Of a stretch of 64,000 nt of DNA, positions 19,811 to 33,239 are shown piece by piece (position 1 is the first letter of the stretch; each line of letters opens with the position of its first letter). The notes below the pieces were generated by a model. It was given only the letters and a program-made list of their open reading frames with translations, searched no databases and was not told where the DNA came from. The stretch spans positions 17,370,995 through 17,434,994 of the forward strand of contig CP141142.1 in the NCBI GenBank assembly GCA_035235625.1, read 5' to 3'. The position numbers and the translations under genes are program-made. This stretch comes from Saururus chinensis (lineage: Eukaryota > Streptophyta > Magnoliopsida > Piperales > Saururaceae).

Positions 19811-20245
19811 AAAAATTAATACCTTAGACGTAGAGGAGTTGGTTGGGAACCTTAGAACCTTTGAGATATAAGAAGAGTCCTATGAGAAAAAAAAGAGTTG
19901 TCTAAAAGTCAAAGGGAAAATAGAATGCCCTAAAAGCATATAAAAGAACTTCCAAGAAAAATAAAATGGTAAGCACCTTAGATAAATCTAAAGAGTTTGA
20001 AAATGATGAGGAATTAATGTTTTTATTGGTTAAGAACTTAAAGAAATTCATGAAAACTCAGAACTTTAGATTTGGCAATAAGGGACAAAATTATGAGAAG
20101 AAATAAGGAGAGAAGAGAGATGAAAGGCAAACTAAATAAGACAAGAAGAACTTGAAATTCTATGAATGTGGTAAATTAGCTCACTTTTCTTTTAATTGTC
20201 ATTACTTGCAGAAAGAAGAATTGGAAATCAATCTGCATATCCTTC
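19795..20245 (+). pseudogene. Ty1/copia gag fragment, Sirevirus-like
   Basis: Plus-strand pieces DVEELVGNLRTFE, NDEELMFLLVKNLKKFMK and a zinc knuckle FYECGKLAHFSFNC, in which the first Cys of CX2C has become Phe. The order (LEELxGxLxTxE, then a charged EELALLxKxFKKFMK block, then the knuckle) matches gag of copia elements, most like the Sirevirus group. Several stops are present. The pol region expected downstream is missing. Confidence 0.65.
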
Positions 20246-23034
20246 ATCTTAGATTGATAGGAAAGAAGGTTAATGTATAGGTCATGTGAGCTTTCTCTTT
20301 GAACCTATTTATCTATAAAGGGCAGATACGAGCTGAATGGAAAAAAAGTTTGTTGCTTGTACTTGTAAAGTGCAAATCGTGTAGCTTGAAGATAAATTAC
20401 TACATTTGGTAGAGGCTGGAGGTTCTAACGGTGGATGCTTTACATAATGACCCATGCAAAAGAGATAAAAGGACTATAGTTCTGAGTTTTGGTTTCATAA
20501 AAGAATATAGGCATTAACAACTCCTGCGGCAAAGTACTGTTATTGAATTACTTTTCTTTTCCAAATGATAATCACTGCTTATGTGGGCTGTGTTTCCTTG
20601 CATATGAGAATAATGAATCATAATAGTTTCTGTCCATTGGAAATATTTCTTTAATTAACTAGTTATTTTCATGTGTTTCTGCCACCTAAATGCTAACTCC
20701 CCCTACCACACTTGCAAGACCAAGACAACTTATCTCATATATGTTATTCATCAGTTCATCCAGTATTTCCTTCAGAATTGATTGTGATGATTGTTTGACT
20801 ATTCACCCCTCTTGATTCGTTCTATTTGTTTCATCTAATTTAACTATTGTAGGCATGCCAATTATTGACTGAAATAAATTAAAATTTATATATTCTAAAA
20901 ACAATGTTCCATCTAGCTTGGGCATCATTACATGCAATTTTTTTATTAAAAAAGTTAATTTTGTAATATAAGTATTTTTATTTTATGTGTTAATAAAATA
21001 TTTAAAGACTTCATGACTAGTAAATTAAGGATTAGTCACATTTAAAAATTATAGATAAATTATCTTTTGGAGTTAATTATTTTGAAATTTGTTTGCTCAA
21101 ATCTAAGGATTATAGCTATACAGGATTTGGGCATTCAAATATTTTAAAATTTGGCAGTTGAAATCCAAGAATTTGGATTATATTTTAAAATCTCATATTT
21201 TGAATCAAGTATTTTAGAATCTTGGCTGACTAACACCTTGGAAGAGATTTTGATTTGTGTGCATAGATTAATTTGTTCTATGATTTGGACATTCATATAT
21301 TTTTGTTTTATCATATTTTACTTTGTCTAACATGGTTTTAATTCATAAGTTTTGAATAAAAAATAAAATATAATCAAAAATAGAAAAAAATTAGTGAAGC
21401 ATTTGCTTGGCTTTGCAATTGTCTTTGTTTTTATTCTTGATAAGTTCAGCTCTTGAGATATATTGAGTTCAATTTTCTTTTATGTTGAAAAGTAACATGA
21501 TTAGTGGTCAAATATATCTTAACTAAGATAAGGATACACCAAGGAGAGTGAAATTCAATATAATTTTCTTTTGCTTGATGTTGTAATTTTTTATTTTAAA
21601 AATATTTCACACATCATATTGAGACTGAAGTCACTTTTATGCATGAACATCAAAAGAGAATTCTTAAACACAAGTTGATTAGGCATTTGGACTTTAGTAG
21701 AAACTAGGTGATCAAATTAGAGGAAATTTAGCTAGATTTTTATTTAAAAATACAAAGAAAGAAAATTTAATGTAATATATTTTAATATTTATAAGTCTTA
21801 TGTACTTTAATATCTCTTTAGATAATGAAATTATCCCCATAAGGATAATAAGGAAGGGCTGCCTACTTAGGTCAGCCTGAGCTAGTGTATAGCTCTCATC
21901 TACTTTTAGTCAAGGAAAATGAATGAAAAAATGAATAAAAGAATAAAAAATAAATGATGCAAATAGAGAGGATTTATAAAAGTCAAGCCCTAGAAAATGA
22001 ATTGAGAAAAAATATCTTAACTTGGGAAAAAGCATGAGCATGTTGCTTATGAGTTTTTTGATTAGTTTAATCTTTTTACGAAAATAATCATCATAGATTC
22101 TAGCTAAAGAATGTTGAAAATGTGAACTTAGTATTTACTAGGGTCTGAACAAATTTATCTAAGTTTGGTTAAGAGTAATCTTCCCATATTCAAGATTAAA
22201 AAAGATAAGAGTTTACTAGATTGGTAGTTTTTTCTTCAAAATTAATAAAAAAAGATTAATATATCAAAAAGATGATAATAAAATTGACAATCACATACCA
22301 ATGGGGTTAACTAATCTATGGCAAGGTATCAATAAGCATAATATGTGAATGCAATTAGATTAAAAGATAATTGATTAAAAAATTGTCAAAAAGAGCTCAA
22401 CTATGTTGATTTTAAATGTTTGATTTTAGTTCTAAAGCTTGGTTTTAAATTTGATTTCACTTCATTTCAATTCCATTTCTCTCCAAACTTCTGTGAAGTG
22501 TTTGTGGGACAGATTAAGGGCAATTTGAGTGAATTTTAGGTAAGAAAAAACCGAAATTCAACATCAAAATCAAGTATTTCATTTTGGCCAAGGTGAGTTT
22601 TAAACCTAAAATTTGGATGGTTGGTTATTTTTTAACTAATTTTCATTCGATTTGAACCAATAGGAATGTCAGAAATAGGTTGATCTAGCTTTTGTTAAAT
22701 TATCATGCAATTAAAAACTTGAGATTTCACAAAAAATCAATGGAGGTTTCATGTTTTTGAACAAAATTGTAGATCTTTCAAAACTAGGTGTTTCTGATCA
22801 AAATTGATAGTTGTTCTAGTTAGAAATTTTGATATACTCACTAAGATCTACCTAAGGTTCAAATTTGAAGTCATTCTAATGTAAATTTTTTAGGGTGTAC
22901 TTAAAATTTAAAATTGGAATTTTTGGGGTGCATTTGAATGCCTTTTGAATTCAAATCTAGGATGTTTATTATTGTTATTTATTTATTCCTATTTATGCTT
23001 AGCCCTTAGGTTGCTTTATTGTAATTTAATCTAG
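20246..23034. other. AT-rich stretch without a recognisable gene
   Basis: About 2.8 kb with no long open frame and no pol motif on either strand. It probably is decayed interior of the copia-type remnant plus other insertions. No terminal repeats were identified. Confidence 0.4.
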
Positions 23035-24020
23035 ATGGGGAGAGCTAAGAAGAAAATGACTCTCGAGTTAGGCGCAAGGGACCTAGGGGCATCAAGTAGT
23101 GGGCTAGACAGGTTGAGGCCTATTAGATGTGAGCGTAGCTTAGTATATATACCTCTAGAGACTATTGTGGGGTGGATTGAGGGTAGACCATATTGGATGG
23201 ACTATTTTTCTACCATTTTTACATCAGGTCAACATGTGTACCTTAGGTTAGTCAGGCAGTAGTATGCATCACTCCATTTGGAAGATGATGGTGTGCTTGT
23301 TGGAGTTGCAAGAGGAGTTCAAGTGAGAGTGACAGGTTACATCATTGCTGATGTGATTGGTTGTGAGAGGAGAGAGCTCACATTTCCATAGTTTAATGGA
23401 TATGACCTTCCACTAAATAGTGAGATGACTGCTAGTTTACTTAGATTGCCGAGAGGATCAGAGCTTGAGGTGTCTTTGCTTGTACATTCTATGATATGGG
23501 ACTTTAGGCTTTTTTATGTCATTGCTCAGTATGACATATGGAGTGCTAGGAAGGAAAGAGTACACAAAATGATGGCACGACTAGTACACCTACTAGCACA
23601 ACCACAATTGGAGTTGGATTTACCCTCTATCAATCTTGGGAGGATTTTAACATTTTTGCATTGCCATACACATGAGATATTTCCTTATCCATATGTCTTG
23701 GGCCGAATTTTCACTGTGGTTCACGCGAGGATACCTAGAGCATAGCTTATTATGATTTGGATGAAACAGATAGATCTTAGAGTGGTTCGTCAAATGTTAT
23801 CTCACCATTAGGGTGAATATCATAAACCATAGGGAGTAGTAGATGCGACATTAGAGCCACCAGCACCGATGGATTATTCAGATCGACTAGTGACAATGGC
23901 TAAGTTCATATTATATCAAGATGTTGTGTTCTAGAGGCTTACAGACTTTGATTGCTTGTTGAGAACCCGACTTCCATGAGCAGATAGTAAGGGGGAGTAG
24001 AGTGATGATGATGAGGCTGT
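23035..24020 (+). pseudogene. Retrotransposon-associated ORF (plant transposon-protein type)
   Basis: One reading frame runs from ATG 23035 through about 328 codons with several stops (23260, 23390, 23743 and later). It includes WMDYFSTIFTSGQHVYLRLV, SLLVHSMIWDFRLFYVIAQY and NLGRILTFLHCHTHEIFPYP. The style resembles the 'putative plant transposon protein' domains found as extra ORFs in plant LTR elements, but I cannot assign it exactly. It lies about 500 bp before a polypurine tract and LTR, so it would be the 3' extra ORF of the same element. Confidence 0.5.
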
Positions 24021-24545
24021 TGGCTGATGTTTTTATTTTTGTATCACTTTTCATGTATTTTTTTGGTTTAAAATTTATTCAGTTTATTTATGTTTCATTG
24101 TGATGATGAGATATACCTTGAAACTGATTTTACATTGAGATATCTAATGGACATGTGATAGTTTTATATATTTTTAAGTCTTTAAGTGATGATTATAACT
24201 TGATTGGGATTTAATGACTATTTTATTAACTATAGCTTTAATTTTTTGTCTATTTATGTCAAAAATAGAGAGAAGTGATTAATGAAAATCAAAGTGCTTA
24301 TCTTTAAAATTTATTAAATAGTACTATGCAAATCTATTTGATTTTAAGTGAGTAGGATAATTACAAGGTTATACAAGGCTTTTCAAGCTCAATTCTAAAT
24401 AAATGAGTTTAAGTTAATTGAGTCTTTATAGTGTGAAGTTATAGTTTGTATAATTTGAAAGTCAATGCACTATGTCAAAAGTTGTAATTTTATTTTGAAT
24501 TTCAAATATGTAGTGTTTTGACAAGAAATAGCCAAACGGGGAGAT
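24021..24545 (+). other. Non-coding 3' region and polypurine tract of the copia-type remnant
   Basis: AT-rich sequence ending in AAACGGGGAGAT (about 24534-24545), a polypurine tract that abuts the TG of the LTR, as needed for plus-strand priming in reverse transcription. Confidence 0.55.
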
Positions 24546-25436
24546 TGTAAGAACTTATGAGTTATATGTCAAGGTTATTAGCAAATTTCTTTATCAAAAT
24601 CACGTCTAGAAACCTTGTGTATATTTTAAGCCTTAAAATATGATTTGAAGTTGTTGTGGTCGAGTCTAATTTAGAATTAAAAGACTTGAAAAAATAGGAT
24701 TAGACGTGATTTTTGACTAAGGAAAAGATTGAAGAATGTTGAAGGTTTTTGAAACATATTCAAATGACATTTGTATACAAAAATCATACGGACAAATTTA
24801 AGAAGTGATTTCAGAAAATTTTAGGATAAAAAAGGAAAAATTATAAATTGTGAGGTAGACTGATCGATCACTACAAAATAAGAAGAATCAAACGAATGAT
24901 TGGCAATAGAGTTTTTCATGTGCAAAACATAGCTGAGAGTTATCGATCAGTCGCTTGAAGTGTCATACAAAAAACAAACAATGAACGATTGATCTCTATT
25001 TCATTGATATCTTCAAAGATCAGTTACCATAATTAAGTCATTCTGATTTCAATTTCTTTTCTTATTCAAGTGTAAGACCTAAACTGACTGAATGAGCTAT
25101 ATAAGGGTTAAGAAATGTAGAAATTTGGGAGAGGAAAAGCTAGAGGAGATTAGAGAAAAAAAGTTTATACCTTTTACATATTATTTTCCAAGGAGAATTC
25201 ACATGAAACTTTGAGTTGAAGATCTATATTGAATTGAAGAGGCTAATCCTCGACTAAAGGAGATATTACACAAAGATTTCAAAGGAGTTGCAGAATGTCT
25301 TAAATAGGAAATTCAAGATTCCATAAGGCCAAAGTCAATACAATAAGAGGTGCTTGTTGAAGGCTAGAAGAAGACATAGACAAGGCAAGGTGGAAGAAGT
25401 TTCAAGTGATTAAGGGAGAAGACTTGAATGACAACA
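24546..25436 (+). mobile_element. 3' LTR of the copia-type remnant (right end approximate)
   Basis: Starts TGTAAGAACTTATGAG directly after the polypurine tract. It holds GATCGATCA and related ATCGATCAGTCG / ACGATTGATCTC motifs (24859-24995) and a TATA box (GCTATATAAGG, about 25097-25107). The right end is set near ACAACA at 25436 because gypsy RNase H sequence on the other strand resumes soon after. No target-site duplication was found. Confidence 0.55.
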
Positions 25437-25449
25437 TTAATAATACAAA

Positions 25450-26330
25450 GAAGTGGAGGTTGTGTTAGAGTCTAAATAAGGTTGGTAGTTTGCTTGTGTC
25501 AATATAATTTCTTAGTTTCTAGTGCATTGATTTGGTTCTTGTTGTCTATTTTGACCACAAAATAAGAATCCAATAAATAGTGTCACCTGGTGCACAGGCA
25601 ATGGATGACGTTTGTCATCTCTTTTTGTTGTATAGTGTAGCGTCACTATGCTCCATTGAATTTTTTGGCTTTTAAAGGCAACAGGGTAATCTTATTGTGA
25701 TAGGACACCCACAATAGCAAAATTGGAAGCAACAGGTTGAACTTAGAACTGCTTGAAGTAGCCAGTCAATTGAAAGATATATTTTTGTGTGACTGTTGTC
25801 TTCAGTTCAGATTGGGCTTTTTGACATCCTTTTAATTTGCACCAAGGTCAATCTTTCTTGAGTAAGTCAGCAAGAGAAACAACTTTTTTGGAATATACCT
25901 AAATGAAACACTTGTAATAGTTTGCAATGCCAAGAAAGCCCACAACTATTTTACTTTGGTTGGGGTTGGCCAATTGTCAATGACACAAACCTTCTCTTGG
26001 TCTATGCAAACTTGTGCACCACCAATATGGTATCCCAAAAAGAGGATGTTCTCTTTAGCAAATGAGCATTTTTTAGGCTTGACATATAGTTAGTTCTATC
26101 GTAGGACTGCGAACACTACTCTTAAGTGGGTAATATGTTTTACAAGTGTATTGCTATATACCACAATGCCATCAAGATAGAATATAATGAATTTACTAAG
26201 AAAATCATAGAAAATGTTGTTTATTAGTGTCCAAATTGTGGCTGGACGTTGGTAAGACCAAAAGTTAGACCAAGAATGCAAATGCACAACAACAGTTAAC
26301 ACAAATAATCTTGGCTTAATCTCCCCTTAT
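25450..26330 (-). pseudogene. Ty3/gypsy reverse transcriptase-RNase H fragment (element I)
   Basis: Minus strand: IIFYLDGIVVYSN, where the active-site YLDD has become YLDG, LYVKPKKCSFAKENILFLGY, VCVIDNWPTPTKVK, then RNase H pieces KAKKFNGA, EMTNVIHCLC and HYLLDSYFVVKIDN. This is the usual RT-thumb to RNase H order of chromoviruses. Gag, protease and most of RT are absent: the LTR at 26310-26470 lies directly next to the RT piece. The frame is broken repeatedly. Confidence 0.82.
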
Positions 26331-26475
26331 ATAGCACAAGAGATTTATTGCTTGTGGCTAGAGTAACAACTAAAGTGGCTATATAGCTATGGTTACGACT
26401 TCCAACATCAAAAGGAAAAATATAATGAAATAATGTAAATTACAAGTAAAGCAAAATGAGAATTGGTAGGGTTCC
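26306..26475 (-). repeat. LTR remnant of gypsy element I (proximal copy)
   Basis: Direct-repeat partner of 18840-18990. On the minus strand it contains a TATA box (GCTATATAAGGGG, about 26318-26330), then leads into the RT fragment, which places it as the 5' LTR after an internal deletion. Confidence 0.6.
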
Positions 26476-27863
26476 TAGAATGCAGTGCGTAACAACATCT
26501 ATCGGCATGCTTTCGGGCATCATAAGTCTTCAAATTTCAATCCAATGACATACACTAACACAAGGGACAGGTGGGTTAGGATTGTTTGCTTGCCCAATTA
26601 TTAATGCATGGGTGTACATTGATGAACATTGGCTATGGTGAATATTAATTTTTTCCTATTGTAAAGTATGCTTTATAATCTATCAAAAAATTATGTGCTT
26701 TATTATAGGTAAGTGAAAGTCATGTGAGATATATACATTGAAACAACAAATTGGCAGGAGTTGGAAGATACACAAAATAATTGTGTGTGTGGTTGAGCCC
26801 AATCACTTTGCAATCCAAATAAAAAATGGGGACTCAGCTTCAAATCTATTGCTCAAGCTTGGCTAATGGCTCTTTGATAGACTCGAACCTCAATTAGAAG
26901 GTTAACAATGTAGCTAATTGATAATAGTTGGAGTTGATTATTAGTTATAAATAAACCTAAATGGCCAATTTGGGAACTTATTAAATATCTTTGGCTTAGA
27001 ATAGTTTTTGAACCCAACCTTTAATCATAGATTAAATCCCTTGAAGATGTTTAGGATGGAATGCAAGTGCACAAGGAAGTAGTTCCTCAATAAAATTAGC
27101 ACACTAAAAAGTTCGACCAATGAATATTGTTGGACAATTGCAAGTTGTTTGTGTTGGAAAAGGAGTTGACTAGTTAGAATGAAATTTTGATAGAAGTCAC
27201 CAAGTCCAAATAAGCATTTTAGGACACTTGTAATCAAGATTCTAAGGAAAGTCCGATGAAAAATTAGATTCTCAATGCTCAACTCAAATCTCTTGAAGAT
27301 GTATGGGAAAGTTTGGAATTAAAAAGTAATGTGCAATTTCTCGTAGGTGTCTAGCTTGGCCAGTTTTCTCAAGCAGGGCACGATAACCAACAATAGGAGG
27401 CTACCACATCACCCAGATATAGGGAGAGAGAAACTTGGGAATGAGATCTAGCTGCTCCCATCTTTCTCCCTTCCACATGGCCATTGGTCAGAGATTGGTC
27501 ATGAAAATTAGTCGAAAAAATATTTTCCTTTCTCATAGCTAAAAATGAAGCCTACATGGGCATGATTGCTCAGTGGGCCTTACGGGGTTTGGTCAATTGA
27601 GTCTTCATAATCCACATTGTCAATGATGTTTACACTCTATATCAATCTAAATCTTTAGTGCTTACTCATTGTTGATTGTTGAGTGACTAATCAATTTTAT
27701 TCTTTAGATTAGGCAATGAAGCTTACCTAAGTTTTAGTCTTGGTTGCATGCCAATAGTTGATGCCTTGCATGTTGGAGGAAAATGCCATTGCCCCTCCAG
27801 CATGCTCTCAGTCTCACCTTATCTGACCATTTTCATGCACATTCATATGGCTTTTGTAGTAGA
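26476..27863. other. Stretch without a recognisable gene
   Basis: Probably more decayed gypsy sequence (the rest of the LTR and flank). Only short open frames without known motifs, for example 27025-27282 (-). Confidence 0.35.
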
Positions 27864-27930
27864 GTTTTTTCCATATTGCCTAGCTGAAGAACCCAATATT
27901 CCATATTCCCTATATTTTAGACACAAATGC
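27864..27930 (+). repeat. Element B left terminal inverted repeat
   Basis: Pairs with 42070-42130. The match is strong over the first ~50 bp and weak further in. Confidence 0.75.
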
Positions 27931-28263
27931 CATATTACCTATATACGGATGAAACTGCCCCACTACTGAACATATTATAATAAATGAACACTGACACAGT
28001 GTGGCACTGTTCTGGTGGGCTAGGATTCATCGGCGGTAGTCGAAAGTCACTGGCAGGAGGTGACTCACCGGCGAGTGACATTGTTCAGAAAAAACCCATT
28101 TTTTTACACTCCAAAAGTTGTTTAGGGCTTCAAAGGCTTCACTTTGGTGGATTTGATCACCCTTTAACCCCCATAATAGATAGGATTGGTATTTACATAC
28201 ATTATAATAGAGAGGTAGGCAATGATGGTATGTATATATGTGGAATGACACAGTTGATGAACA

Positions 28264-30850
28264 TTGTTCCATCGGTGAGGTTTGGCGGGCTGCTTCTTCA
28301 AGTCAAAGAACGACTTGCTGTCAATGGTAATGTGACTTTGAAGTATTTAATTTCATCTTCCCGATCATCCATGATATATGAATTACAGGACGATGAAGAC
28401 CTAATTAGTGTTTTCCATTCATAAGAAGACAAATAAGGAGGTGTTATCATTTTATGCCGAGATGAAAGAGCTCGACAACAATGACAAATCACCCTGAGTA
28501 GAAAGGAACCAGACATTCAATAGAACTAAATCACTAGTGGTAATGGTTCAGTCTAACTCTAATTTTGGATTGCAAACGAGAGTCAATAATACACAATTCA
28601 CTTTTGAAACTGTCAGGAAACAATGAATTTTAGATTACACAAGATTGTACTTTATCATGTACTCAAGCACATGATATCGAACCTATTGTGTTCAGTTCAA
28701 AGCATATCATGTGAGGAAAAAACATGATTTTTATTCTATCACATAAGTAATGATGCGACTACACATGCGATATAACTAATAATTTTCAGCGTTGATGTAA
28801 TAACATGACTTGTATTCCTATCGTGTTAGCGTTAACATGATATGCTTTATAAGCGTGTGATCAAATACATGATGTCAAGTTATATCGCATATTAATTAAC
28901 ACGCTAATATCCAATGCTAATTGAGAGAACCAGGAAATTTTCCCTCAACAATTCCATGTCACTCTTCTTACATCAATCCAATGACTACAGATATTGTCAT
29001 TGAAGTCAATTAGACTAGATTAAAAGAAATGTTGCCAACGATGGGTGCGATAAGGACTTCATTTGATAACTATGAACCCCCATACACCCTTATAAGTACG
29101 ATAGAGAAGAATTTGAAGAAGTGTGGGGTGATGATCAATGGAATGAGAATGATATCGTTGACATGGAAAAGTATGTATGACCACAAAGAATTTAGACATA
29201 GAGAGGTACCCAGTAACTTTAACATTGAGACCGAGATAGAGTGGGAGAGAACTGATGATCTCAACCTGTTGGAACTGAATATTGGTGAGGGCGAGCTAAT
29301 GACTGGCAGTTTGCAAGCAAAGGACTATTGGAATATAGTCGAAATGGGCGCACATTTTCTAAGCCTATTACATTTCATGAGGATTTTGATCGACCTAGCA
29401 ATAAAGGCTAATTTCACTTACCGTGTTGTGGATGAGAATAGGAATACGAATGCTACAAAGTGCTCTAATTAGTCTTGTAACTAGTACATAAGTGCTTCAA
29501 ATATAGGAGATCATGTTACTATGATGGGGTTAGTGCCCAAACATTCGTGTGGAAATCAAAGGAAGTCAGCTGACCATCCTCTAGCGTCTCACCTTTGGAT
29601 TGCGAGAAAATGTTATGGGCTATTTAAAGATTTAATAGACATTACACCGAAAGCATAACAAGTTATATTTCGAAACACCGGGGTATAACTGCAAACTATA
29701 AGAAATGCTGGTTCGTAGGTAAAATAAATTTATGAGACTCCTTGGAGCATGTGTTTAGTAACATGAAATTTAAATATGATGTGTTATCGGGCACACGATA
29801 AGCATACAATTGCATTTTCTTACAACACAGCCTAATATGTTGGATAGATTCAAGGACAACTACCTAAAGAACCAGCTTCGTGTGGCAGTTGAAACTTTTA
29901 GACAGAATGTGTATGATGAAATAATGAGCAACATTAAAGAACTTAATCCTGATGCATTTGCTTGACTAAATAAGATAAGTTCAAAGCACTAGGCTAGTGT
30001 TGCAATTCCAAGAAAAAAATTTGGAACCCTCAGCTCAAATAGGTCTGAAAGTGCAAATATAATGTTCAAAAAAGCCAGGTCAATGCCTATCACTTGGTTA
30101 ATTGAGAATGCACACAATCACACTATTTGAGAAACATTGAACACATGGACAAAATATGACTGAAGAGTTAACCCTATTTGCAGGTAAAACCATTGAAAAT
30201 AGAAGAGAAGAATTAAGGAATGTGCATGTATTGCTAGTATCAATATATGAATTTCAAGTTAACTTGCTATATCACCATGTAAAATGCAATTAATATTGTC
30301 TAAATTTATACATTTATACATTATTATCCATATCATGTGTATGTTTATACATTATTGTACACATTGTGCAAGTTTATCTGTTCTAATAACACGATATAGT
30401 GTGATCGTATGGTTAGCGTTATGGGTTGTGTATGCGATAATATGACATTGATGATTTTTTGTGTTCTCATTTACACGATATGTATTGAACAGGATGTTAT
30501 GAATCCCGTTGAATGTAGTTGCATATTTGGAAAGTTTTATAATCTAGGGCTATCATGTAAACATGCAATCGTAGCAATTGATCACAGACACTTCTATGTG
30601 TCTGCAAAAAATAGCACTCTATAGAAATTTATAAATTGATATATCAAGAGCTAGTATACCCAACAATAGATAGGCACCAGTGGGCACGGACTGAAGTTCA
30701 GCCTAAATTCAACCCAGCTATCCCACTTAAGCAGCGAGGGCATCCAAGAAAAAATTGGAGTAAATACCATTGTATAATCATGTTCTTAGGTACATGCTTT
30801 AATAAAGAATCATGCCGTCAATTACATAAAATTCTAATTTTTTGTTTGTA
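28264..30850 (+). pseudogene. MULE (MuDR-type) transposase, element B, internally deleted
   Basis: Plus-strand pieces in family order. KERLAVNGNVTLKYLISS and QDDEDLISVFHS (28300-28424) look like the N-terminal PB1-like domain. LAIKANFTYRVVDENRNTNA, then CSN (29390-29470), and NQRKSADHPLASHLW form the MuDR zinc-binding region. FRQNVYDEIMSNIKEL, FGTLSSNRSESANIMF (holding the DDE Glu, about 30020-30055) and RSMPITWLIE come next. A SWIM finger CSCIFGKFYNLGLSCKH is complete at about 30511-30560. The tail has LKQRGHPRKNW. The segment with the first two catalytic Asp residues, expected between about 29640 and 29860, is missing, and stops occur throughout, so it cannot be active. Confidence 0.82.
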
Positions 30851-32329
30851 AACATTCTATATTGTATACATATTTTGTAACCGAAACACGCCAAGGGCTT
30901 TACGTGCTATCAATTACACGATAAGAGATTCAATGAATATAATGTTTTTTTGCATTGTGTGTCACCAATTACACAATATCTTTAATGTTGTAATATCGAT
31001 AACACAATAATAACATTAATTTAACAATCAATTTCTGAAGAGTCACTTTGTTTTTGAAGAGTCATTCTATTTCACTAGCATTAAACACACAACTGTTTCC
31101 AATTCGCTAGCATTAAACATGCATCCTTTTCTAATTTTTGATGCTAGACTTGACTCTAATTAGACATTATAAATCTGGATCTTTGGTTAGATCAAGACCC
31201 GACTTGGTGAGACCGCTAAAAGACTGTCAAGATAATGCTTGGGACGAATTGAACATCATCTATCTCCATAGCACAGCATGCTTCACCGACCGAATAATAA
31301 GTAGGCCGATCTGGCCATTTAAATTACACTTAATCATGAATCCAGCAACCCCAGTTGACAGATGAGTAAACCCATGTGGTTCTCATTTGCCTCTGGGGAG
31401 GATGGATCATAGTCGGGTGTAATTTCCATGTCCGGATTGTCTAATCACATTTTATTTGGTGGATGACTAGGCTGTGGTCATAGAGACAATTGGAGTATGT
31501 TCATATGTAGAAACTTCAATTAAATTTTCTATTGTATTGACTGTGTTTTCTCTCCCCCTTGCAGTTGGTGATGGACAATCTCTAGGAGGCAGATGCTGAA
31601 ACTTACAGATATAGCATGGAAGGGGAACACAGATGGTGGTCGATTGAGGAATTTCTTGTATTTTTTTAAGTTATATAAAGAATAGTATCATTGGAATGAA
31701 CTCCTGTTATGTAAAGAAAGTTATTAATGAAAGTTAGTATGTTTTCCCATACAACATTGTCTTCTAGTCCTTTTTTTGCAAATTCATCCTTCGTGCATTA
31801 TCCATGACACGATAAACTTATAGTTGTCATTTCGCTGACATGATCATCACAATAATATGGTCATCTGATCGAATACAACACCAACAGGCTGATCGTGTGC
31901 TTACTAATAGATGCCAACAACAGTAGACTAAATGATGATAGGGCATAGCCCTTGACGTGTTGTTGCTTACACAAGCTGTCATCCAACTTAGATGACTTAA
32001 CACGTCTTCATGTTATTAGTAACACAACTTACGTATATGCATCGTGCTTCTTACACGATGTGAATTGTACATTAGCCGTACATACAAAAGGCGTGTTAGT
32101 AGTTACGCGACAAAAGTAAAGTCATGTAGTTGATTACTCGATCAACTGTCACAAATTACACTATATGAATCCTACATTAACGAAACATACATGAGTCATG
32201 TTATCAGTTATACGATGGAAGTAAAGTCCCATAGTTGATTACACAATCGGCCATCACAAATTACATGACAAGAAATAAAAAATAAAACAATTGAGTAAAC
32301 TTTATCAATTGTGTATTGTCAGTAACACT
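30851..32329. other. Gap between the convergent genes of element B
   Basis: Non-coding, rich in ACACGATA-type motifs (30906, 30960, 31805, 31880, 32050, 32205). The open frame at 31138-31365 shows no known motif. Confidence 0.45.
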
Positions 32330-32960
32330 ACTTTAAAAATTTCTGAGACCATATTACAATTAATTCACTTCTGGATCGAATTCTAGATCGATTTGCTCAT
32401 GAAGAATTGTAGCACAGATCAAAGGCCTCACCAAATTTATGATCTCTGCTTGGGTAAAATCATGTTAATGAACTCCTCCAGATAGCTTCGCAATATAATA
32501 CATGAGGAACACACCACAGTATTCGTTTGTCTCTTGATATGGGCATTTATTGATCTTCATCATTGGCCACTTTGCTGCATCCTTTATGTGCTGGACCCTC
32601 TCCATTTCTGTGGCAACATGTTTTCAAATATGGTTCACCTATGCAAAGTGGTAATTGTGGTCACCCTTTTAGTGGGTTATACCACCTCTTCTCTCTACAT
32701 CGGGCAATTAGCATAAGCAAATAGCCAGTGACTTAGATTGGAATCAAACAACTCTCAATATTATCATTCAACGTCTTCATCAAGTTGCCAATGATTTTTG
32801 GGACGTGTCTCCTCCTTGTCATGCTATGTCCCAACATTGTAGTAGTGCTGGATTGTGAATCTCCCAAAAAAATAGTTGGGATAAAGGCTGAGATATCTAG
32901 CATTGAGCTCCTCCAGAAGTTGGATGAAGACATCTATGACCTAAAATCATCAACAACAAA
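32330..32960 (-). pseudogene. ULP1 (C48) protease domain of element B
   Basis: Minus strand. After an acceptor (GATTTTAG, about 32944) comes VIDVFIQLLEELNARYLSLY, then FTIQHYYNV, then ELFDSNLSHWLFAYANC with the catalytic His of the HW pair (about 32700-32750). After frame changes come IKDAAKWPMMKINKCPYQE and NEYCGVFLMYYIAKL, with the catalytic Cys (about 32480-32520), then EIINLVRPLICATILHEQ. This is the C-terminal cysteine-protease domain of SUMO-protease-like proteins. Two or more frameshifts and several stops make it non-functional. It is the 3' end of the gene that starts at 41336, and faces the transposase. Confidence 0.78.
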
Positions 32961-33239
32961 AAAGTATTAGTGATAATATGATGAACAACATGTCATGTCA
33001 ATATAAGCACGACATGTGAATACATCATGTATATGATAACACAATGTAAATTGTCTTGTAATCACAAATATGCTAGTTATAAAAGATAATATCAATTTTA
33101 AATTTTTGTGTTATTTCTACAACGATATTTGGATGTTTCGTATTATCAATAAAGCGATAAACATAAGTGGCCTTTGCCACTTTTAACTTATCATGTGATT
33201 AATAACACGCTATGTAATACAACGTACATTAAAGAATAC

